From contig CM044958.1 of assembly GCA_024516035.1 (NCBI GenBank), forward strand, positions 44,116,303-44,180,302: a DNA stretch of 64,000 nucleotides. The letters are read 5' to 3'. Positions 21,170 to 33,329 of this stretch are shown piece after piece. Each line of letters starts with the position of its first letter. The first letter of the stretch is position 1. A model generated the notes under the pieces. The model was not told the DNA's origin and did no database searches. It was given only the letters and a program-made list of their open reading frames with translations. The translations under genes and the position numbers were made by a program. Origin of the DNA: Bactericera cockerelli (Eukaryota > Arthropoda > Insecta > Hemiptera > Triozidae).

Positions 21170-23030
21170 AAACGAGAGAGAAAAAAAATCCGGCACTGAT
21201 TTAGAAGAAATTGTTTTCAATTAATTTCGTATTTTGTTATGTTTTTTTTTTAAGTATTATTCCCTTATTAGGTACTTTTTATTTTCTATGCCAATCGTGT
21301 TTCCTACTTTCCTCAACAAAAAAATCCAATAGTTTCGAAATTCACCCACTTTATCGGACACTGTTGTGAAAAAACTAGCAGGTTAAATGTCCTTTTTTAT
21401 GATCTTAATAGCTTCTCCGTTAAGTTTTCTTTCGATTTTAAGCATAAAAAACATATGTCATTGCAGACTTTCACCTCTAAAATTGACAATTTCGAAAACA
21501 CCATTAATTTTCGGAAAAATTGACGTGAAAAAAAAGTACTTTTACGAAAACTTAACTACGGCCCTGATTAAATGTAAACAAGAATATTTTTTGATTTCAT
21601 ATGGTGTAAAACAATATTTTGAACCTATGTAAATAAAAATTGTACTAAAAAATCTAACTAATGCTGAAATACAGGGGGTAACAGTTTTGAACCTTGCACC
21701 CTACCAGCTCCGCCCCTGATAAGGTTTTTGAAAAAATTAAAAGCTCATTATACTCAGCCTGATTTGGACTTTAATTACCAGGAATAAAATATAGCGTTTC
21801 ATTAAAAATTCGCGAGAAAAATGAAAAAATATGGCCTAAAGGCCGGAAGGGCCGAACGGGGCCTAAAATAAGTATGATCACAGGATGGGACATAGGGCAC
21901 TTCCTATACTTAGCACTTTACAGAATTGAAAAATTCCGTCGCGTTCAAAAGTTACGAGGGGGTGGCCACCTTTTCTGAAACATACTGTACAATCCTAACC
22001 GGCCAGGCTACCTTGCAGTTTTTCAAGGGTTCAATGGTTTTAAAAAAAAGCCCAAATCCTCACGATAGTTAATCGCACATAGAAGTATGTGGTACCGGTC
22101 GAGCTAACTTTCAATCTAAGAAGGCTTCAGTCCATCATTTCCCTCAGCTGTTGCCAAGCTATTTACAACAACAAGAACTAGCCTTGATATAGACTTAATA
22201 CTACTGAAATTTGATTTTTCATGGCCGTTCGAAATCCTATTCTACAGAAAGTGTTATTATTATAGAAGTTTATATTCTCTTTTCAGTATCTCACTTTTGA
22301 ATGACATTAAAAAGAAGAGATTTACAATTTAAACAAAACCTGACAAAGGAAATGAACAATGAAAGGACATTGCTGACCATCCGCTAAATTTGGATAAAAA
22401 TAAGGAAATTTGTCCTGAATTCCAACGACTTCAAAGCTTGAGAGGCTATAGAGAGGTTCACTGCGTGTATGTCATGTGTATGTACATTGTACATGGGTTT
22501 TCTATATTTCAGCCAGAAGCTTCCGCTCCGAGGTAGAACACGGGTGGTTGGTTTGGTATATTCTCATTTTTAATCTTCATTAAACCTGCTAACACATTTA
22601 TTTACTTAGCACTTTTGCTATTACAAGGAAAGCTTTTGAGTTTATACAAAAACCAATGGAGCTCAGAACTTAATAATTAAAGTAACCTTCCTCTGAGGAA
22701 GCAGAGAGTATTTTATGAGCAACTTTGAAACTTTCCGAGCGTCGTATTGTGCTGTTACGATAGTACGATGAATCCAGCGAAGGAGTATTTATATTCATTA
22801 AATTGCGACTAAATCCTTGCTATAAAAATAATAACTTTGTATATTGCGGTGGGCGGCGTGGGAAGTCCTGTAAATCGAGCGTGAGTAGGTGATGCACAGT
22901 TTCAACCCCCTCGCCATAGTTCGGATGTGGTTTAATTTACTTTTGATGAAAAATATGAATAAGTTGCGTAGTTGCTTCATTAGAGGATTAATTTCGTCAT
23001 TTTGTATTCCGTGGTTTCGTTCATAAAAGA
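21170..23030. other. Unannotated stretch with a short (CAA)-tailed repeat
   Basis: A diverged match to 25975-26050 lies at 22122-22182 (CAGTCCATCATTTCCCTC...TACAACAACAAGAAC). The sequence AGCTCCGCCCCTGA near 21705 resembles a lone hAT-type end, but no partner end was found. Nothing else was recognised. Confidence 0.4.
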
Positions 23031-23035
23031 GTTCT

Positions 23036-23085
23036 TTTTTGGGTTTAACGTCGCGTCGCTTCAAAGTGCATGGTCAATTGGCATT
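23036..23085 (-). mobile_element. 5S-derived SINE tail fragment
   Basis: Only the tail block GGGTTTAACGTCGCGTCGCT and TGCATGGTCAATTGG is present, with a small internal duplication (GTCGCGTCGC). The variants agree with the older subfamily at 45703. Confidence 0.5.
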
Positions 23086-23505
23086 TCACTGTGCTAATTT
23101 TGACTATGGAATTTATTCGTTCCAATTTATAGAAAAAAATTGCAGCTTTTTGTTGAGAAACATACAAGGAAACGCCAATGAAGCAGTCAAACCAAGCTAA
23201 TCAGTGTTGAACTTCGAACCTTCAGGTCATTGTTGAAGTCTCTGTGATGACAAACTGGGTAATTCAAGCTGCGCACTTGTTGGTAGAGCTACCCATCCTT
23301 TTCGAATCGTCAAACTGATCTCCTCGATACAAAAATAATTTTTCGATGGAAAGTAATTTTTCCAAAACTGATTAAAAACAAGTGATTTGTTGTCTTAGGC
23401 AGAGAATCAACTGAATGCCACATTTTGTCTCGCAAGGATGCGATGATGGGAAGTGTTTCAAAACGCTTCATGATCCGTTCTACCTTTAGAATCAAATAGG
23501 ATTAA

Positions 23506-23716
23506 CCCGCCAAGACCTAGCGTGACCATATGGTCACAGGAACGGTCATTTTTGATTCGAGCGTGTGAGGAAACATGTTGTGACAAAATTTAACAACTTA
23601 TCTATCTTTCATATGAACTCAATGTTAGTTAAATCAGATTATTTTTTCAGCCCCAGTCGTAATCTGAACTTTGGATGAAAATAACAAGTCAAAAATAATT
23701 CAGGCCTTCCCGAGGG
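23506..23716. mobile_element. piggyBac-like MITE (TTAA target)
   Basis: TTAA at 23502-23505 and 23717-23720 flanks a 211-base element starting CCCGCCAAGACC and ending CTTCCCGAGGG, weak inverted repeats starting CCC. A perfect 16-base palindrome GTGACCATATGGTCAC follows the left end. TTAA duplication and CCC ends are features of piggyBac-type elements. The terminal match is short, so this is moderate evidence. Confidence 0.5.
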
Positions 23717-23724
23717 TTAAACCC

Positions 23725-24565
23725 TAACGACGGAAAAATCAACTTTCTGCAACACTTCTCGTTCAAAATTCCAGACAAAATGCTGCAAAACGTTTCGAAA
23801 TCAAATGTATGTGTTGCACTCAGTGGGATCCCAGCTTCAGTCCTGCTTTAAATAAATGTTCACCCGGAATCGGAAGCACAATCGCTCTACCTGTGCCGCA
23901 ACACATTCTTGTCTTTGCAATATAAAAATCCAGTAAAACTAAATGTGTCGGGTATAATACAATATTTATGTTTTTTCTCTCTTGATACAATGTGCTAATA
24001 TTCTAATATCACATTCTTTTGTTCCTTTCTTCAGGGTTCCATTATTTTCCCCTTTTGTTAAGATTTCTAGACGAGGCAGCAACGTTATTAAACGTGATGG
24101 GTGTGTAAACTTTGTCATCAAACTCAGAGATAAACCCGTTTGCGTTCCGATTTGACACTTTAGCCTGACAAAGTTTTGGAATGAACAATTTTGAGCTCTG
24201 GTGGTTTTCTCGTCGTCTCCACCCCAAGAGCAAAGTTTTCAAAATGATCTGATTTATATTTTAAAAAAAAAAAAAACATGGTGAAAAAACAGTGAACATA
24301 ACTTTACATGCTCTGAAGACTGATACTCATATCGAACTTCTGTGCAGCTGCTTTCTCATGTTCAAAAGTCAATGTTTAAAAAAACAATACAAAAAATACT
24401 AAATTCAGTCCTCGTATGTCATTCATTTTGTAACTATTGTTTGTTCCTTAACATACTGTATTTCACGCACTATTTGTTTCCAACTGTTTGCAGAAGAACT
24501 CAATTTGAGAAACTTTATGCGCCGCTTTCCTGCAATTTGACGCCAGAATTACTTTCCATTTGTAA
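23725..24565. other. Unannotated stretch
   Basis: No gene or named repeat was recognised. Confidence 0.45.
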
Positions 24566-24571
24566 AGATAT

Positions 24572-24765
24572 GCTTCTGGAAGCCTCTGTGAGATATGCTT
24601 ATTGCTTATGGAAGCTTCCGTGGGAAATGCTTCTGGAAGCCTACGTGAGAAATGCATCTGGAAGCCTCCGTGAGATATATTTCTGGAAGCTTCCGTAAAA
24701 TAAGCTTTTAGAAGCCTCCGTGAGATATGCTTCTGGAAGTCTCCGTGAGTTATGTTTCTGGAAAC
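24572..24765. repeat. 25-bp minisatellite, about 7-8 copies
   Basis: Units of the form GCTTCTGGAAGCCTCCGTGA plus GATAT repeat from 24572, with variants such as GCTTATGG and GCATCTGG. One extra seven-base insertion follows the first unit. GGAAGCCTCC is nearly self-complementary, so the array is hairpin-prone. Open frames on both strands here are by-products of the repeat. Confidence 0.9.
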
Positions 24766-25029
24766 ACAAGTATTCCAATTTAAGGACACCTGCAGATAGC
24801 CATAAACAAGAGCAACCCTGGTGACAAATTTCATTGAAACAAGCACAGAACTGTCTCAAGTTTCTTTTTTCATATCTCGCAGCCCCGCGATGCCAACAAG
24901 AAAAGTTTGAACGTCCCCAAAGATTGAGTTGGAAAATTGGTGCTTATCCGAATGACTGTTCTACATAGCTCCGAGTTAGTAGTCATTGAGAGGATTGAGA
25001 CGGCAGATTTGCAAACGCCAGACATTCTT

Positions 25030-25190
25030 GCTGTCCCATTAGACTAGTGGTCAAGGCGTCTGTTTGGTAATCCAGAGGTTGCAGTTTCGAAACCCAGCCA
25101 CATGTCTAGTAATAATTATGTCTTGGATTTTGACCATATAATAATATTTCTTGGACATACTTCTGGAATAATGGGACTCATTAGTTCTAA
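25030..25190 (+). mobile_element. tRNA-derived SINE, mixed head and family E-like tail
   Basis: The head TAGTGGTCAAGGCGTCTG with a B-box-like AGTTTCGAAACCCAGCC is followed by a tail (TGGACATACTTCTGGAATAA, TGGGACT). That tail matches the ends at 62732-62822 and, inverted, 58335-58430. It immediately abuts the family A SINE at 25193. Confidence 0.55.
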
Positions 25191-25192
25191 CC

Positions 25193-25520
25193 CGCGCGCG
25201 ATGAGCTCAGTGGTTAAGCACTCGCTTGCCATGCGGAAGGTCCCGGGTTCGATTCCCCGTGCCGACAAAAATTTGTATTCTTAGTTTGGTTACAATTGTT
25301 TGTAAGGGATACCTTCCGGTGCGCTCGTGTTGACCCAGCACCTAATTGGGAAGTATTGTGTCACTTCTCGCCCATCAGAGGGGGGGGGGGGGGGCATACT
25401 ACGGGATGGGCAGGCTACAACACAGACCACAAGCGTCTACAGTAGCTCCTGTTTCATGGCTACGAAATAAAAACGGCTGTGAAACACTCATCTTTTAATA
25501 AAAAAAAATAAAAAAAAAAA
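25193..25520 (+). mobile_element. tRNA-derived SINE, family A, near-complete
   Basis: The tRNA-like head has A-box GAGCTCAGTGGTTAAGCA, a loop TTGCCAT (Gly-GCC-like anticodon) and B-box GGTTCGATTCC. The body has GGTGCGCTCGTGTTGACC, CACTTCTCGCCCATC, a G-run at 25381-25394, CCACAAGCGTCTACAGTAGC and GTGAAACACTCATCTT, then an A-rich tail. Related copies are at 13255, 36221, 41925, 42541, 53853 and 63228. The tRNA-like part lacks a full acceptor stem, so it is a SINE promoter head rather than a tRNA gene. Confidence 0.85.
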
Positions 25521-25524
25521 TTGA

Positions 25525-25970
25525 ATTGAAATAAATTATAACCTATGTTTACTATAATAATAATAAATACCCAGTGTATGGGAGTATATTTACGGGTATA
25601 GCCCTTTTTACAATGTCAATAAATACAAAGATTAAAATAAAATAATGTTATAATTATTTACATACATTGAAAAATACCTTCCAAGCTAATTGCTAACTTT
25701 TTGGTATAGTATTAATGTACGGATAGTATTAAGGCGAAATTATTATTATTATTATCTCTTTCACCAGCTAACCACCAGTCACATAAACTTGTGCGTTCGT
25801 CTGACCCCTCTTGTATCACTGCTATCTGTGTATTTAACAAGTCAGAAGTTCATTCTACGTTGAATTTTGAACAAAGAGCTTAAAGCTGGTTGTAAAGAGT
25901 ACGCAAAAGGTTTTGCTGTAAGCCTACGAGTGGTCCATTAGGCACATTGTGTTTCCTCTGATAATCACAA
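25525..25970. other. Unannotated stretch
   Basis: AT-rich with short (TAA)n runs. Nothing recognised. Confidence 0.4.
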
Positions 25971-25974
25971 GAGA

Positions 25975-26050
25975 ATACGGAGGGCTGCAGACCATCATTC
26001 CCCCTCCAACTGTAGCCAAGCCAGCTACAACAACAACAACAACAAGAAAA
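25975..26050 (+). repeat. Dispersed repeat end with (CAA)n tail
   Basis: CTGCAGACCATCATTCCCCC, then AACTGTAGCCAAGCCAG, then a CAACAACAAC tail. A diverged relative is at 22122-22182. A simple-repeat tail like this suggests a LINE or SINE 3' end. Confidence 0.45.
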
Positions 26051-26220
26051 ACATTGTTGATCAACACGCTCAACACCGGTGGGGACGGGGCTTAACGAAT
26101 CAGTTCATTGTTCAACCAATGAAGAAAAAAAGAAAACGCTTGCATACGAGTCTGCAACCATTGGGACATTTTCATCTTTACTATTCAAGGTCTAAAACTT
26201 AACTGACCAAATTTCGTATT

Positions 26221-26336
26221 GTGCGCATGACACATACTTTTTCTCTTCTCTCTTTTTATAATTTAATATTTCGTTATTGTGCGCATGACACATACTTTTT
26301 CTCTTCTCTCTTTTTATAATTTAATATTTCGTTACA
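26221..26336. repeat. 58-bp tandem duplication
   Basis: GTGCGCATGACACATACTTT starts at 26221 and 26279. The two copies appear identical, so the duplication is very recent or an assembly repeat. Confidence 0.9.
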
Positions 26337-26339
26337 TAA

Positions 26340-27710
26340 TTTCGTTACATAATTTTGGTTATGTGCCAGAGCAAAGACATGAAAATGTCAAAACAACAAC
26401 AGCAAAAACAACAGCTACACAAGTGAAAGGAAAGTCAACTTCGGCAGTCCCAGAGCATCTCGACCCAATAAAGTTCCTTTAATCTACAAGCATCAACCTT
26501 TGGTCCACAAGACTCAGCCAGACAGAGGAACGTGATGTAAACGAGAAAGAGACAAGAGGAGCGGAACTTCAGAAAATGTAGAGCATTGCTGAAAAGCAGA
26601 AACAAGGAAAGTGTACCCACAGGTATTGTATGTTTCCAAATCAATAAAATAAACAAGCATCAAAAGCTACAACAGAACGTACGATGCGGTCAGGCGCGAT
26701 GTCAGGTGAGCAATGGCTTTGCATGGGCTTGTGTTACACAGGATTTGAGTAAATAAATAAATAAATGTGCTTTTTGTGTTATTATATCACAATTATAGCG
26801 GTTAGCGCAGAATTATAGGACTTTTCCATATCTTGAGTAGGAATGAATGCTTATTTTTATAATTCGAAGTGTTTATTGACACACTTTCATTGATATAATA
26901 AATAGCTATTTTACTTCGGTCATACTAAACTAATGACAATTAGAAAACTCAAAAAGAAATAAAGTGGTGTCTCAGAGAATGATCGAAATACGTACACTGT
27001 GGGAATGATGGCTATTCTCAATTAGTGGAAAATAAGAAAAGCCCAGAAATACAATTTCAGATAATGGATCCTCTCACAGCTTTTGTGCTACCTTCTTACC
27101 TCACAACAGGAGACTGTGCAATTGCACATCATCATCTAGATTCCAGATTGTCTGGAAAACAACTGTCTGTCCTTTACGATCATTTTCAAAGGTTTATATA
27201 AAAAAGAAAAACAACAAAATAACAAAAAAATCAATTTTGAAACTTCCATTGCCAGTGAACCATGGCTGAAAATTTTGCCCAACTACCTACCGGCCCTGCC
27301 TGCGTATCAATACAGTGAAGTCGGGAAAAGTGCTGATTTGGGGACTCAAGAGTACCTTCCTTCCTGCTCCCTACTCAAATAAAAGAAAAGTCAACTTATA
27401 CAATTTCCAAAAAAACCTCTTCTTCGCTTTTAAGTACATTTTCCAGGAAATCTCTGAGGCATTGGAGGCAGAAAAAGAAAAACACTTTCTGATTGGGACA
27501 CGAGAGATGAGTGAAAATTAAAGTAAGAGAAAATTGAAGGCAGGGCCTGGAAAAGTGAATGACTGGTGTGTCAGGGTAGGTATAAAATTGTTGTTGGTAC
27601 ATATGCAATATTATAGGTAATTTTGGTAATATAGTATTAGGTAATCTCTCTCTCTTTCTCTCTGTCGCTTATCCGTAGCAAATAAAAAAGTTATATTTTA
27701 CTCAAAAACA
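26340..27710. other. Unannotated stretch
   Basis: No gene recognised. A short (TC)n run lies near 27645-27665. Confidence 0.45.
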
Positions 27711-27714
27711 CGCT

Positions 27715-27790
27715 GCTAAATTTAAACAGAAATTGGGATTTAAACAACCAACCTCCAGCTACAAGTCCACCGCCTAATGGATCAAGTTAA
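27715..27790 (-). mobile_element. SINE family B fragment, diverged
   Basis: ACCTCCAGCTACAAGTCCAC and CGCCTAATGGATCAAG match, inverted, the tRNA-like head of family B. The tail motif is lost. Confidence 0.5.
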
Positions 27791-28186
27791 TAAGTTTTAT
27801 ATTATTTGTTGCAAATAATTAATCTTTACCGTTGCTTGATAAATTTTATCGAGCTTTATTTGGGGAGCGGCTCCTGTTTTTAAACTTATCTATTTGGGAC
27901 TATTTAAGTTTACTATGGAGAATATTCTGGACTTTATTCTAGCAGAGGAACTTTGGTGCCATACAGATTAAATGAGAACTGTTAATCAATGATCATTGCT
28001 CTTCATTATATGGACTGAGGAAACATAGTATGTACTATGAACAGAAAGCAGACTTATAAAACATATATCATGATATTACTCCTCCTCATTTAGTCCTCAT
28101 GTATCATATGCCAAAACAAAACGTTCGCAAAGTTAGCCTCTGAACAGGAATAACAGGCTGAGAAACGATTTCGACGTCATTTTAGA

Positions 28187-28445
28187 GGGCAAAAGGATAG
28201 AAGAATCCTTGTTCCAGGAAGCACTCTCACTCTCATAATCTCAAATTTCCTTTCAACGATCACTCAAAGTACTCTGATTGGTTAATTTGAACGCAATTAC
28301 TAACCGAGATTGCGATGTGTGACGGTTGAAACTGAGATTTAGGGATTTTGAGAGAGAATCAATTTTCTTTGACAGTAAAAAAAAAAAACAATAAATATAT
28401 GTTAAATAAAAACTTACATTAAGAGTGTTTCTGAAACGGGCTACA
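28187..28445. mobile_element. MITE related to 5331
   Basis: The left part CCTTGTTCCAGGAAGCACTC with CACTCTCATAATC and the right part AAGAGTGTTTCTGAAACGGG form weak inverted ends like those at 5331-5472. A GATTTTGAGAGAGAA block faces the CTCTCATAATCTC block inside. Confidence 0.4.
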
Positions 28446-28449
28446 TGTC

Positions 28450-29815
28450 ACATTATCCCTCTTGCCGCTTATTTTAAACCCATTATCTTAAGTAGTTATT
28501 ATCTTAAGTAGTTTTCCAGTGTTGAGAATATTAAATTTAATATTCTTAAAAAACATTAAGTAGTAATAACTACCCATAAAAACTTTGCAGGATATCCGTT
28601 TCTATTTGGAATGTTAGATCAACTAGAAGTTTAAGCAAGCTGACTAACATGAGTTTAAAATTGTAATATTGATTATTTTGCATATGCGACAAATTTATTT
28701 GTTATGAAAAATCCATCATTAGAAATACAAAGTAATAGTTATACCTATGTAATATTTCTTAAGTAAAACTTGGATTCTTTTACAATACAAAAGTGGAAAT
28801 TACGTAAATATAATCAAGTTGTATTCTGCATTACATAGTTATATTCAATTATCCATAGTTTCCCCTTCAAGGCAGATTCTTCACATAGTGGTTTTCACAT
28901 AAAAATATTAAGACTTTCAAGTTGATCACTTTGGCATGATAATTTCTTCAGTGAGAACAAATAATAGAGAGGGCTTCTCCAACTACTAATGTACCAATCT
29001 ACTCCATTTTGAGATAGAAACAAAAGCTTCAATGTTTGATACGCTCTATCTCTCACTCCATCAAAATGTTAACGTCATACATGGGAAACTAGATGTTATT
29101 CCAGCACAACTATGACACATGAAACAAGATGCTGTTCCCAAACATCCAATGTATATTATCTCTACAACACATCTAAGTGAGACACCAGGTGTTTCAGAAT
29201 AAATAATTAAGTACTAAGATACACGGAGCTTTTGCCGCGAGATAGAGGGTGGTTCTATTCGTTTCTATTTAAGAAATTTCATCTAATTATATGCTAGCTC
29301 TTCAATATCGCCATCCTCCTTAAGAATTTTCTACCACGGCTACTTTTGCCGAAGAAATTATGCATAAAAAAAGATTGTTGCATCTAAACATCAAAATAAA
29401 GTATTCGAATTTCTTAGATCTTCACATAATCAAAATGATGTCAGTGGATAATTTTTCACCATTACATCAATTTACTAACATTAAACTTACCCTAGCGAGG
29501 CTGCTTACAAGCAAAACTCTGTATGCTGTGTTTTGGAATTTTAACTATTTCGACTTTATGTGTCCCAACGGAAACTAGTCTATTCTTTTGAAACCTTTTG
29601 AACGACAACTCCGCTGGCTCATCAGTCGTTTCAAACTTTAGAGTATAGATTATAGAATATGAATTTGAAATTCCCTGATAATACCTTTTCGTTGGCGATA
29701 CCTGACCTTCTCCCACATTCAAAGCAAACCATTTTTTTTATTTTCTTCCATGATTACACAGGCTTGTGGACCTAAAACCTCTTTTTTTAAAGACTTCCAA
29801 ACTTGAAATCTGTTA
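28450..29815. other. Unannotated AT-rich stretch
   Basis: Nothing supportable. Short mirror and inverted TTAAGTAG words occur near 28480-28565. Confidence 0.45.
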
Positions 29816-29817
29816 AA

Positions 29818-30115
29818 TATCCACGGTTCCAAGGAGCTGACTTGCAGTAGAATCTATGGAATATAAGGAAAACTTACAAGAATTCTGAAGAGCCTCTATA
29901 GCACTATATTATAAGTATATTCTATTGTTTAACTTCCAGGTGGATCCAAAAACTACTTTTTCAATACTTCGAATGTGTTCAATTTTCACGGTTGCAAAGA
30001 GCTGACTTTCAGTACAATCTATGGAATATTAAGGAAAACTTACAATAATTTTCGATAGAGTCTATAGCTCTATATTGAGTATATTCTCTTGACGCAAGTT
30101 TAACCTTCCAGGTGA
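29818..30115. repeat. Degenerate 167-bp tandem duplication
   Basis: CACGGTTCCAAGGAGCTGAC near 29822 and CACGGTTGCAAAGAGCTGAC near 29989 begin two diverged copies. Both continue with ATCTATGGAATAT, AGGAAAACTTACAA and TTCCAGGTG. Confidence 0.75.
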
Positions 30116-30418
30116 GGAAGCAAGAGAAAGTAGTGCTGGGAGGCTGCGGGTTGGGGAGGCAGAAGAAACCTGCCTGTAATTTGAACTTTGAGATTAATTT
30201 ATTTTCAAACAATTCAAATTTGCCTCGTTCCCCTCTGTTAGTCATCCCCACCTCTTCAGTCCTGACTTGCTTTCTTCTTCTTAGACAGCCTTCGTGTGAC
30301 TACAGTTGTGACTACTGCCCGTACTCCAGAGATCCTGAGGTCGATTCCCGAATGGAGCAGACTTTTTATACAGAAAATTCTGTTCCCTCTGAGGTTATGT
30401 AGGTTGCTGTTCCAATTC

Positions 30419-30462
30419 CCATGGAATGGAGGGTAAAACCCCCGTCCTTATAGTCTCAAATC
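30419..30462 (+). mobile_element. 5S-derived SINE tail fragment
   Basis: ATGGAATGGAGGGTAAAACC and CCCCGTC match the body of the 5S-derived SINE in plus orientation. The remainder is missing. Confidence 0.4.
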
Positions 30463-30464
30463 AG

Positions 30465-31990
30465 GATATTAAAACCAAATCCATTAATTCGGACATGAAA
30501 GGAGCCTAGACAGAGGATAATCTGGGCGTCCATATAATCCTCTTACCACTGTGATATAGTTAGCCTATCCCACGGACACGGAAGTATTGACTATTCTTCT
30601 TCTTGAGGTCCAATATTGTTAATTTGCTGTCATTCCTATTTGATGGAAAGGCGTGAAATCAGATTTAATAAATGAAGGGCTTTGCCCAAATCTCAAGAGC
30701 TTTCTGGGGCGACCACAGTCTCAGAAGTATCATTATATTTTTGTCCAGAAATCTCTAAAACTTAACATTTTCTCCTTTTCAATTACAACGAAAAATGGAC
30801 CTTGCTGGAAGGGAGTGCCGGTCTACTTCAGTATAAATAGAAAAGTAAGAAGTTGTATATGAATATCAGGTCTTATTCATTGTGTTTTCATAATAAATCC
30901 ATGTGATAATATGACTGTGATTTAGCAGTTTTGTAATTTGTAGAAATGGTCATTTGGTTATTGTAATTAGTTATCATTCGGAAATTCAATGGGTGGCCGA
31001 CACTCGTGACAGTTAAATTATTAGCTATGTGATCATACTTGAGGTTTCTGTTGAATCCTGAATCTTATGTAGAAATCATCACTGCACTAGGTGTACTTAC
31101 ATAAGCATCCGTAATATTTTTTGAATTATGCAGGTAACAGCTTCATGAGTTTGCGTGTTGGGTGTGAAGAGGCTATGGAGTAATGATGAGTGTGTTGGGT
31201 GGAAAGAGGAATACATAAACAGGAGCATGGGTGAACGACGATAAATTTGAGCGGAGCAGGGAGTGAGGTGAGAAAATGAAGTGTTTTGGAACAAAATATG
31301 ATGGGTGTAAGGTGATGGTAATACTGTATCTTATTAACCTCGGTGTTATGTCACATGGCCCAAATCCTGAACGGCTCAACAAGAAGTTTGGATAAGGGAA
31401 TCCTGGAAATGGAGCTGCCTTCGTTTTGTTCCATACTTCTGCTGTGAGCATTAAGAATACATTATAAAATCCTAATAATGTTTTCTTAAGTCACAAATAG
31501 ATAGAATTTGCAATAAAAATATACCAAGCTGTTCTCCAAATTGTATGTACAAACATACAATCCTCTTTTGTATAGTGTTATGTGCAACAAGGCATTAAAG
31601 TATGATCTAATTATATAATAATATACATTACCATAATTTATCAATTTTTAAATCGTATCTATAGAAAATCACTAGTGAAATTTTTTCACCCATAATTTCG
31701 GTGACAGATAGACGACCTAGACAGGAATATGCAAGACGGTAAGTTAAGAGTGCTCAGATAGTTTAGACATGTGGTCACTTCTGACTAAAATTGTTTCAGG
31801 AAAAAAGCAGAGGAAAGTGCTTAGAGCAAAAGAAGATGACCAAACGCAGTTGGAGAGGTTGAAAATACTTGAGCGAAAATAACTGAAAAAACTAGTAAAG
31901 AAGTAGAGAAGAATACTAGACACCATGGGAAAATTCTAACCACAATTTAAGTTTGTAAAAAGAGACTTATCAGAAGTTCGAAGAAGAAAT
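30465..31990. other. Unannotated stretch
   Basis: No recognisable coding region. Frames here have no motif I can place. Confidence 0.45.
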
Positions 31991-32107
31991 CAAAAAGAAG
32001 AATACCCTGAAAGCTTACAAAAACTTCGTGGTACACTATCGGGGGTGCTGGAGAAATCCTAGTGACATACAAAGTCCTGTTCCTCAACAGTCCCCATCAC
32101 CCACGCA

Positions 32108-32480
32108 ATGCTACTCTTTCATAAGATGTGTCGATTCATCCGGTACTTATTTAAAAAACTAAATGGGTTCTACCCATTATACCCCAACTACATCGAGTAT
32201 GATCTGCTCACTGAAAATCTCCCCATGCAATCACTTGAGGGGAGGAGACGAAATGACCAGATCAAACTCATTCAAAACGTAAGTACCGGAAAACTCTGCA
32301 GCCCTTACATATACCAGATAATACTCCAGTGCCGAAAAAACAAATGACCCCCGACTAAGAATGACTGATAACAGGGCACAGCCATTTCAAATACCCCGTA
32401 AAGACAACTATACTTTTAAGTCCCCAATAATACAAGCGCTTGATGTATATAACAACACCAATGACAATGTCAGACCACAT
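32108..32480 (+). pseudogene. LINE reverse transcriptase C-terminal fragment
   Basis: The first frame contains YPLYPNYIEYDLLTENLPM followed by QSLEGRRRNDQIKLIQN. A second frame, after a break near 32345, contains PRLRMTDNRAQPF followed by QIPRKDNYTFKSPIIQALDV. The order SLEGRR...(short spacer)...R...F.IP...T...SPI...L..YN is typical of the region after the RT domain of non-LTR retrotransposons, where the protein ends shortly before the 3' UTR. The frameshift and lack of the RT core make this a dead 5'-truncated fragment. The family cannot be fixed from this tail alone. Confidence 0.55.
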
Positions 32481-32484
32481 ATTA

Positions 32485-33325
32485 TTATTTTATAATATAA
32501 ATGCCCTATGTAACGCGTCAGTTATTGCCTCACACGACACACAGAAACCTAAGGTTTCTGTTATCCGTGATGAGGTGTTGACGACTATTAAAAAAAAAAA
32601 AAAAAAAAAAAAATGTGTCCCATACGAGAGCCACGGACCCTATCTAGTTTACATCCGAACGAAAGTGAAACATCAAAGAGAATGTTTGAAATGTAGAATC
32701 CCAGGTAACTATTGTGGAGGCACCACTCACAACTCAGGAGCTCTCAAGAGGAAACGCAAATTACTGAAGTCAACAAATATGGTAAATATTTGGGATGATG
32801 ACTCAGGAAAAGATAACTTTCTGTGGGTACGGTGTTGTAAATACAGAGAAAAACTAGTTTTTCATGTTCTCCACTTTGTGTTTTCTGGTAAAATTCTCAA
32901 ATAATTTAGGATAAATATAATGCTCTTGGCAACTTATGCATAAATAAATAATATTTGTACATGAACTTGAAACACTTTATCAATTATTTGAAATGAGATC
33001 AGTAAGAACCAATCAGGGAACACCAACATAATACAGTTGATTACAGAAAATTCACTTTGTGTTAATCTCTGAAATGACCTTGTTATATTTTCTTTATCTT
33101 CAACCAATAAAATGCCACAGATAGGTAAATATGTTCGTGCTGTTCCGGTTGAAATTTTATAATAAAATTAAACTTAAGAAAATAATATCATGAAATTTTT
33201 CAACCTTACTAGTCTACTACATAGTACACAAGCGGTATAAAATGCAACCAACTAGCAAACTGAAGGTGGTAAGCAGGATATTGCAGAAGTTTATTCAGTG
33301 AAACCTATACTCATTGTATAGAAAC
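32485..33325. other. Unannotated AT-rich stretch
   Basis: An A-run at about 32591-32613 may be a retroposon tail, but no family sequence is attached. Nothing else was recognised. Confidence 0.4.
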
Positions 33326-33329
33326 TATA

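Noticed and set aside
21660..21720. Lone hAT-type end (complement CAGGGGCGGAGCTGG)
   Set aside because: No matching second end or 8-base duplication could be found nearby.
25193..25270. Possible functional tRNA gene (A and B boxes, Gly-like anticodon loop)
   Set aside because: The acceptor stem does not close and the sequence continues into a repeated SINE body seen at several other sites.
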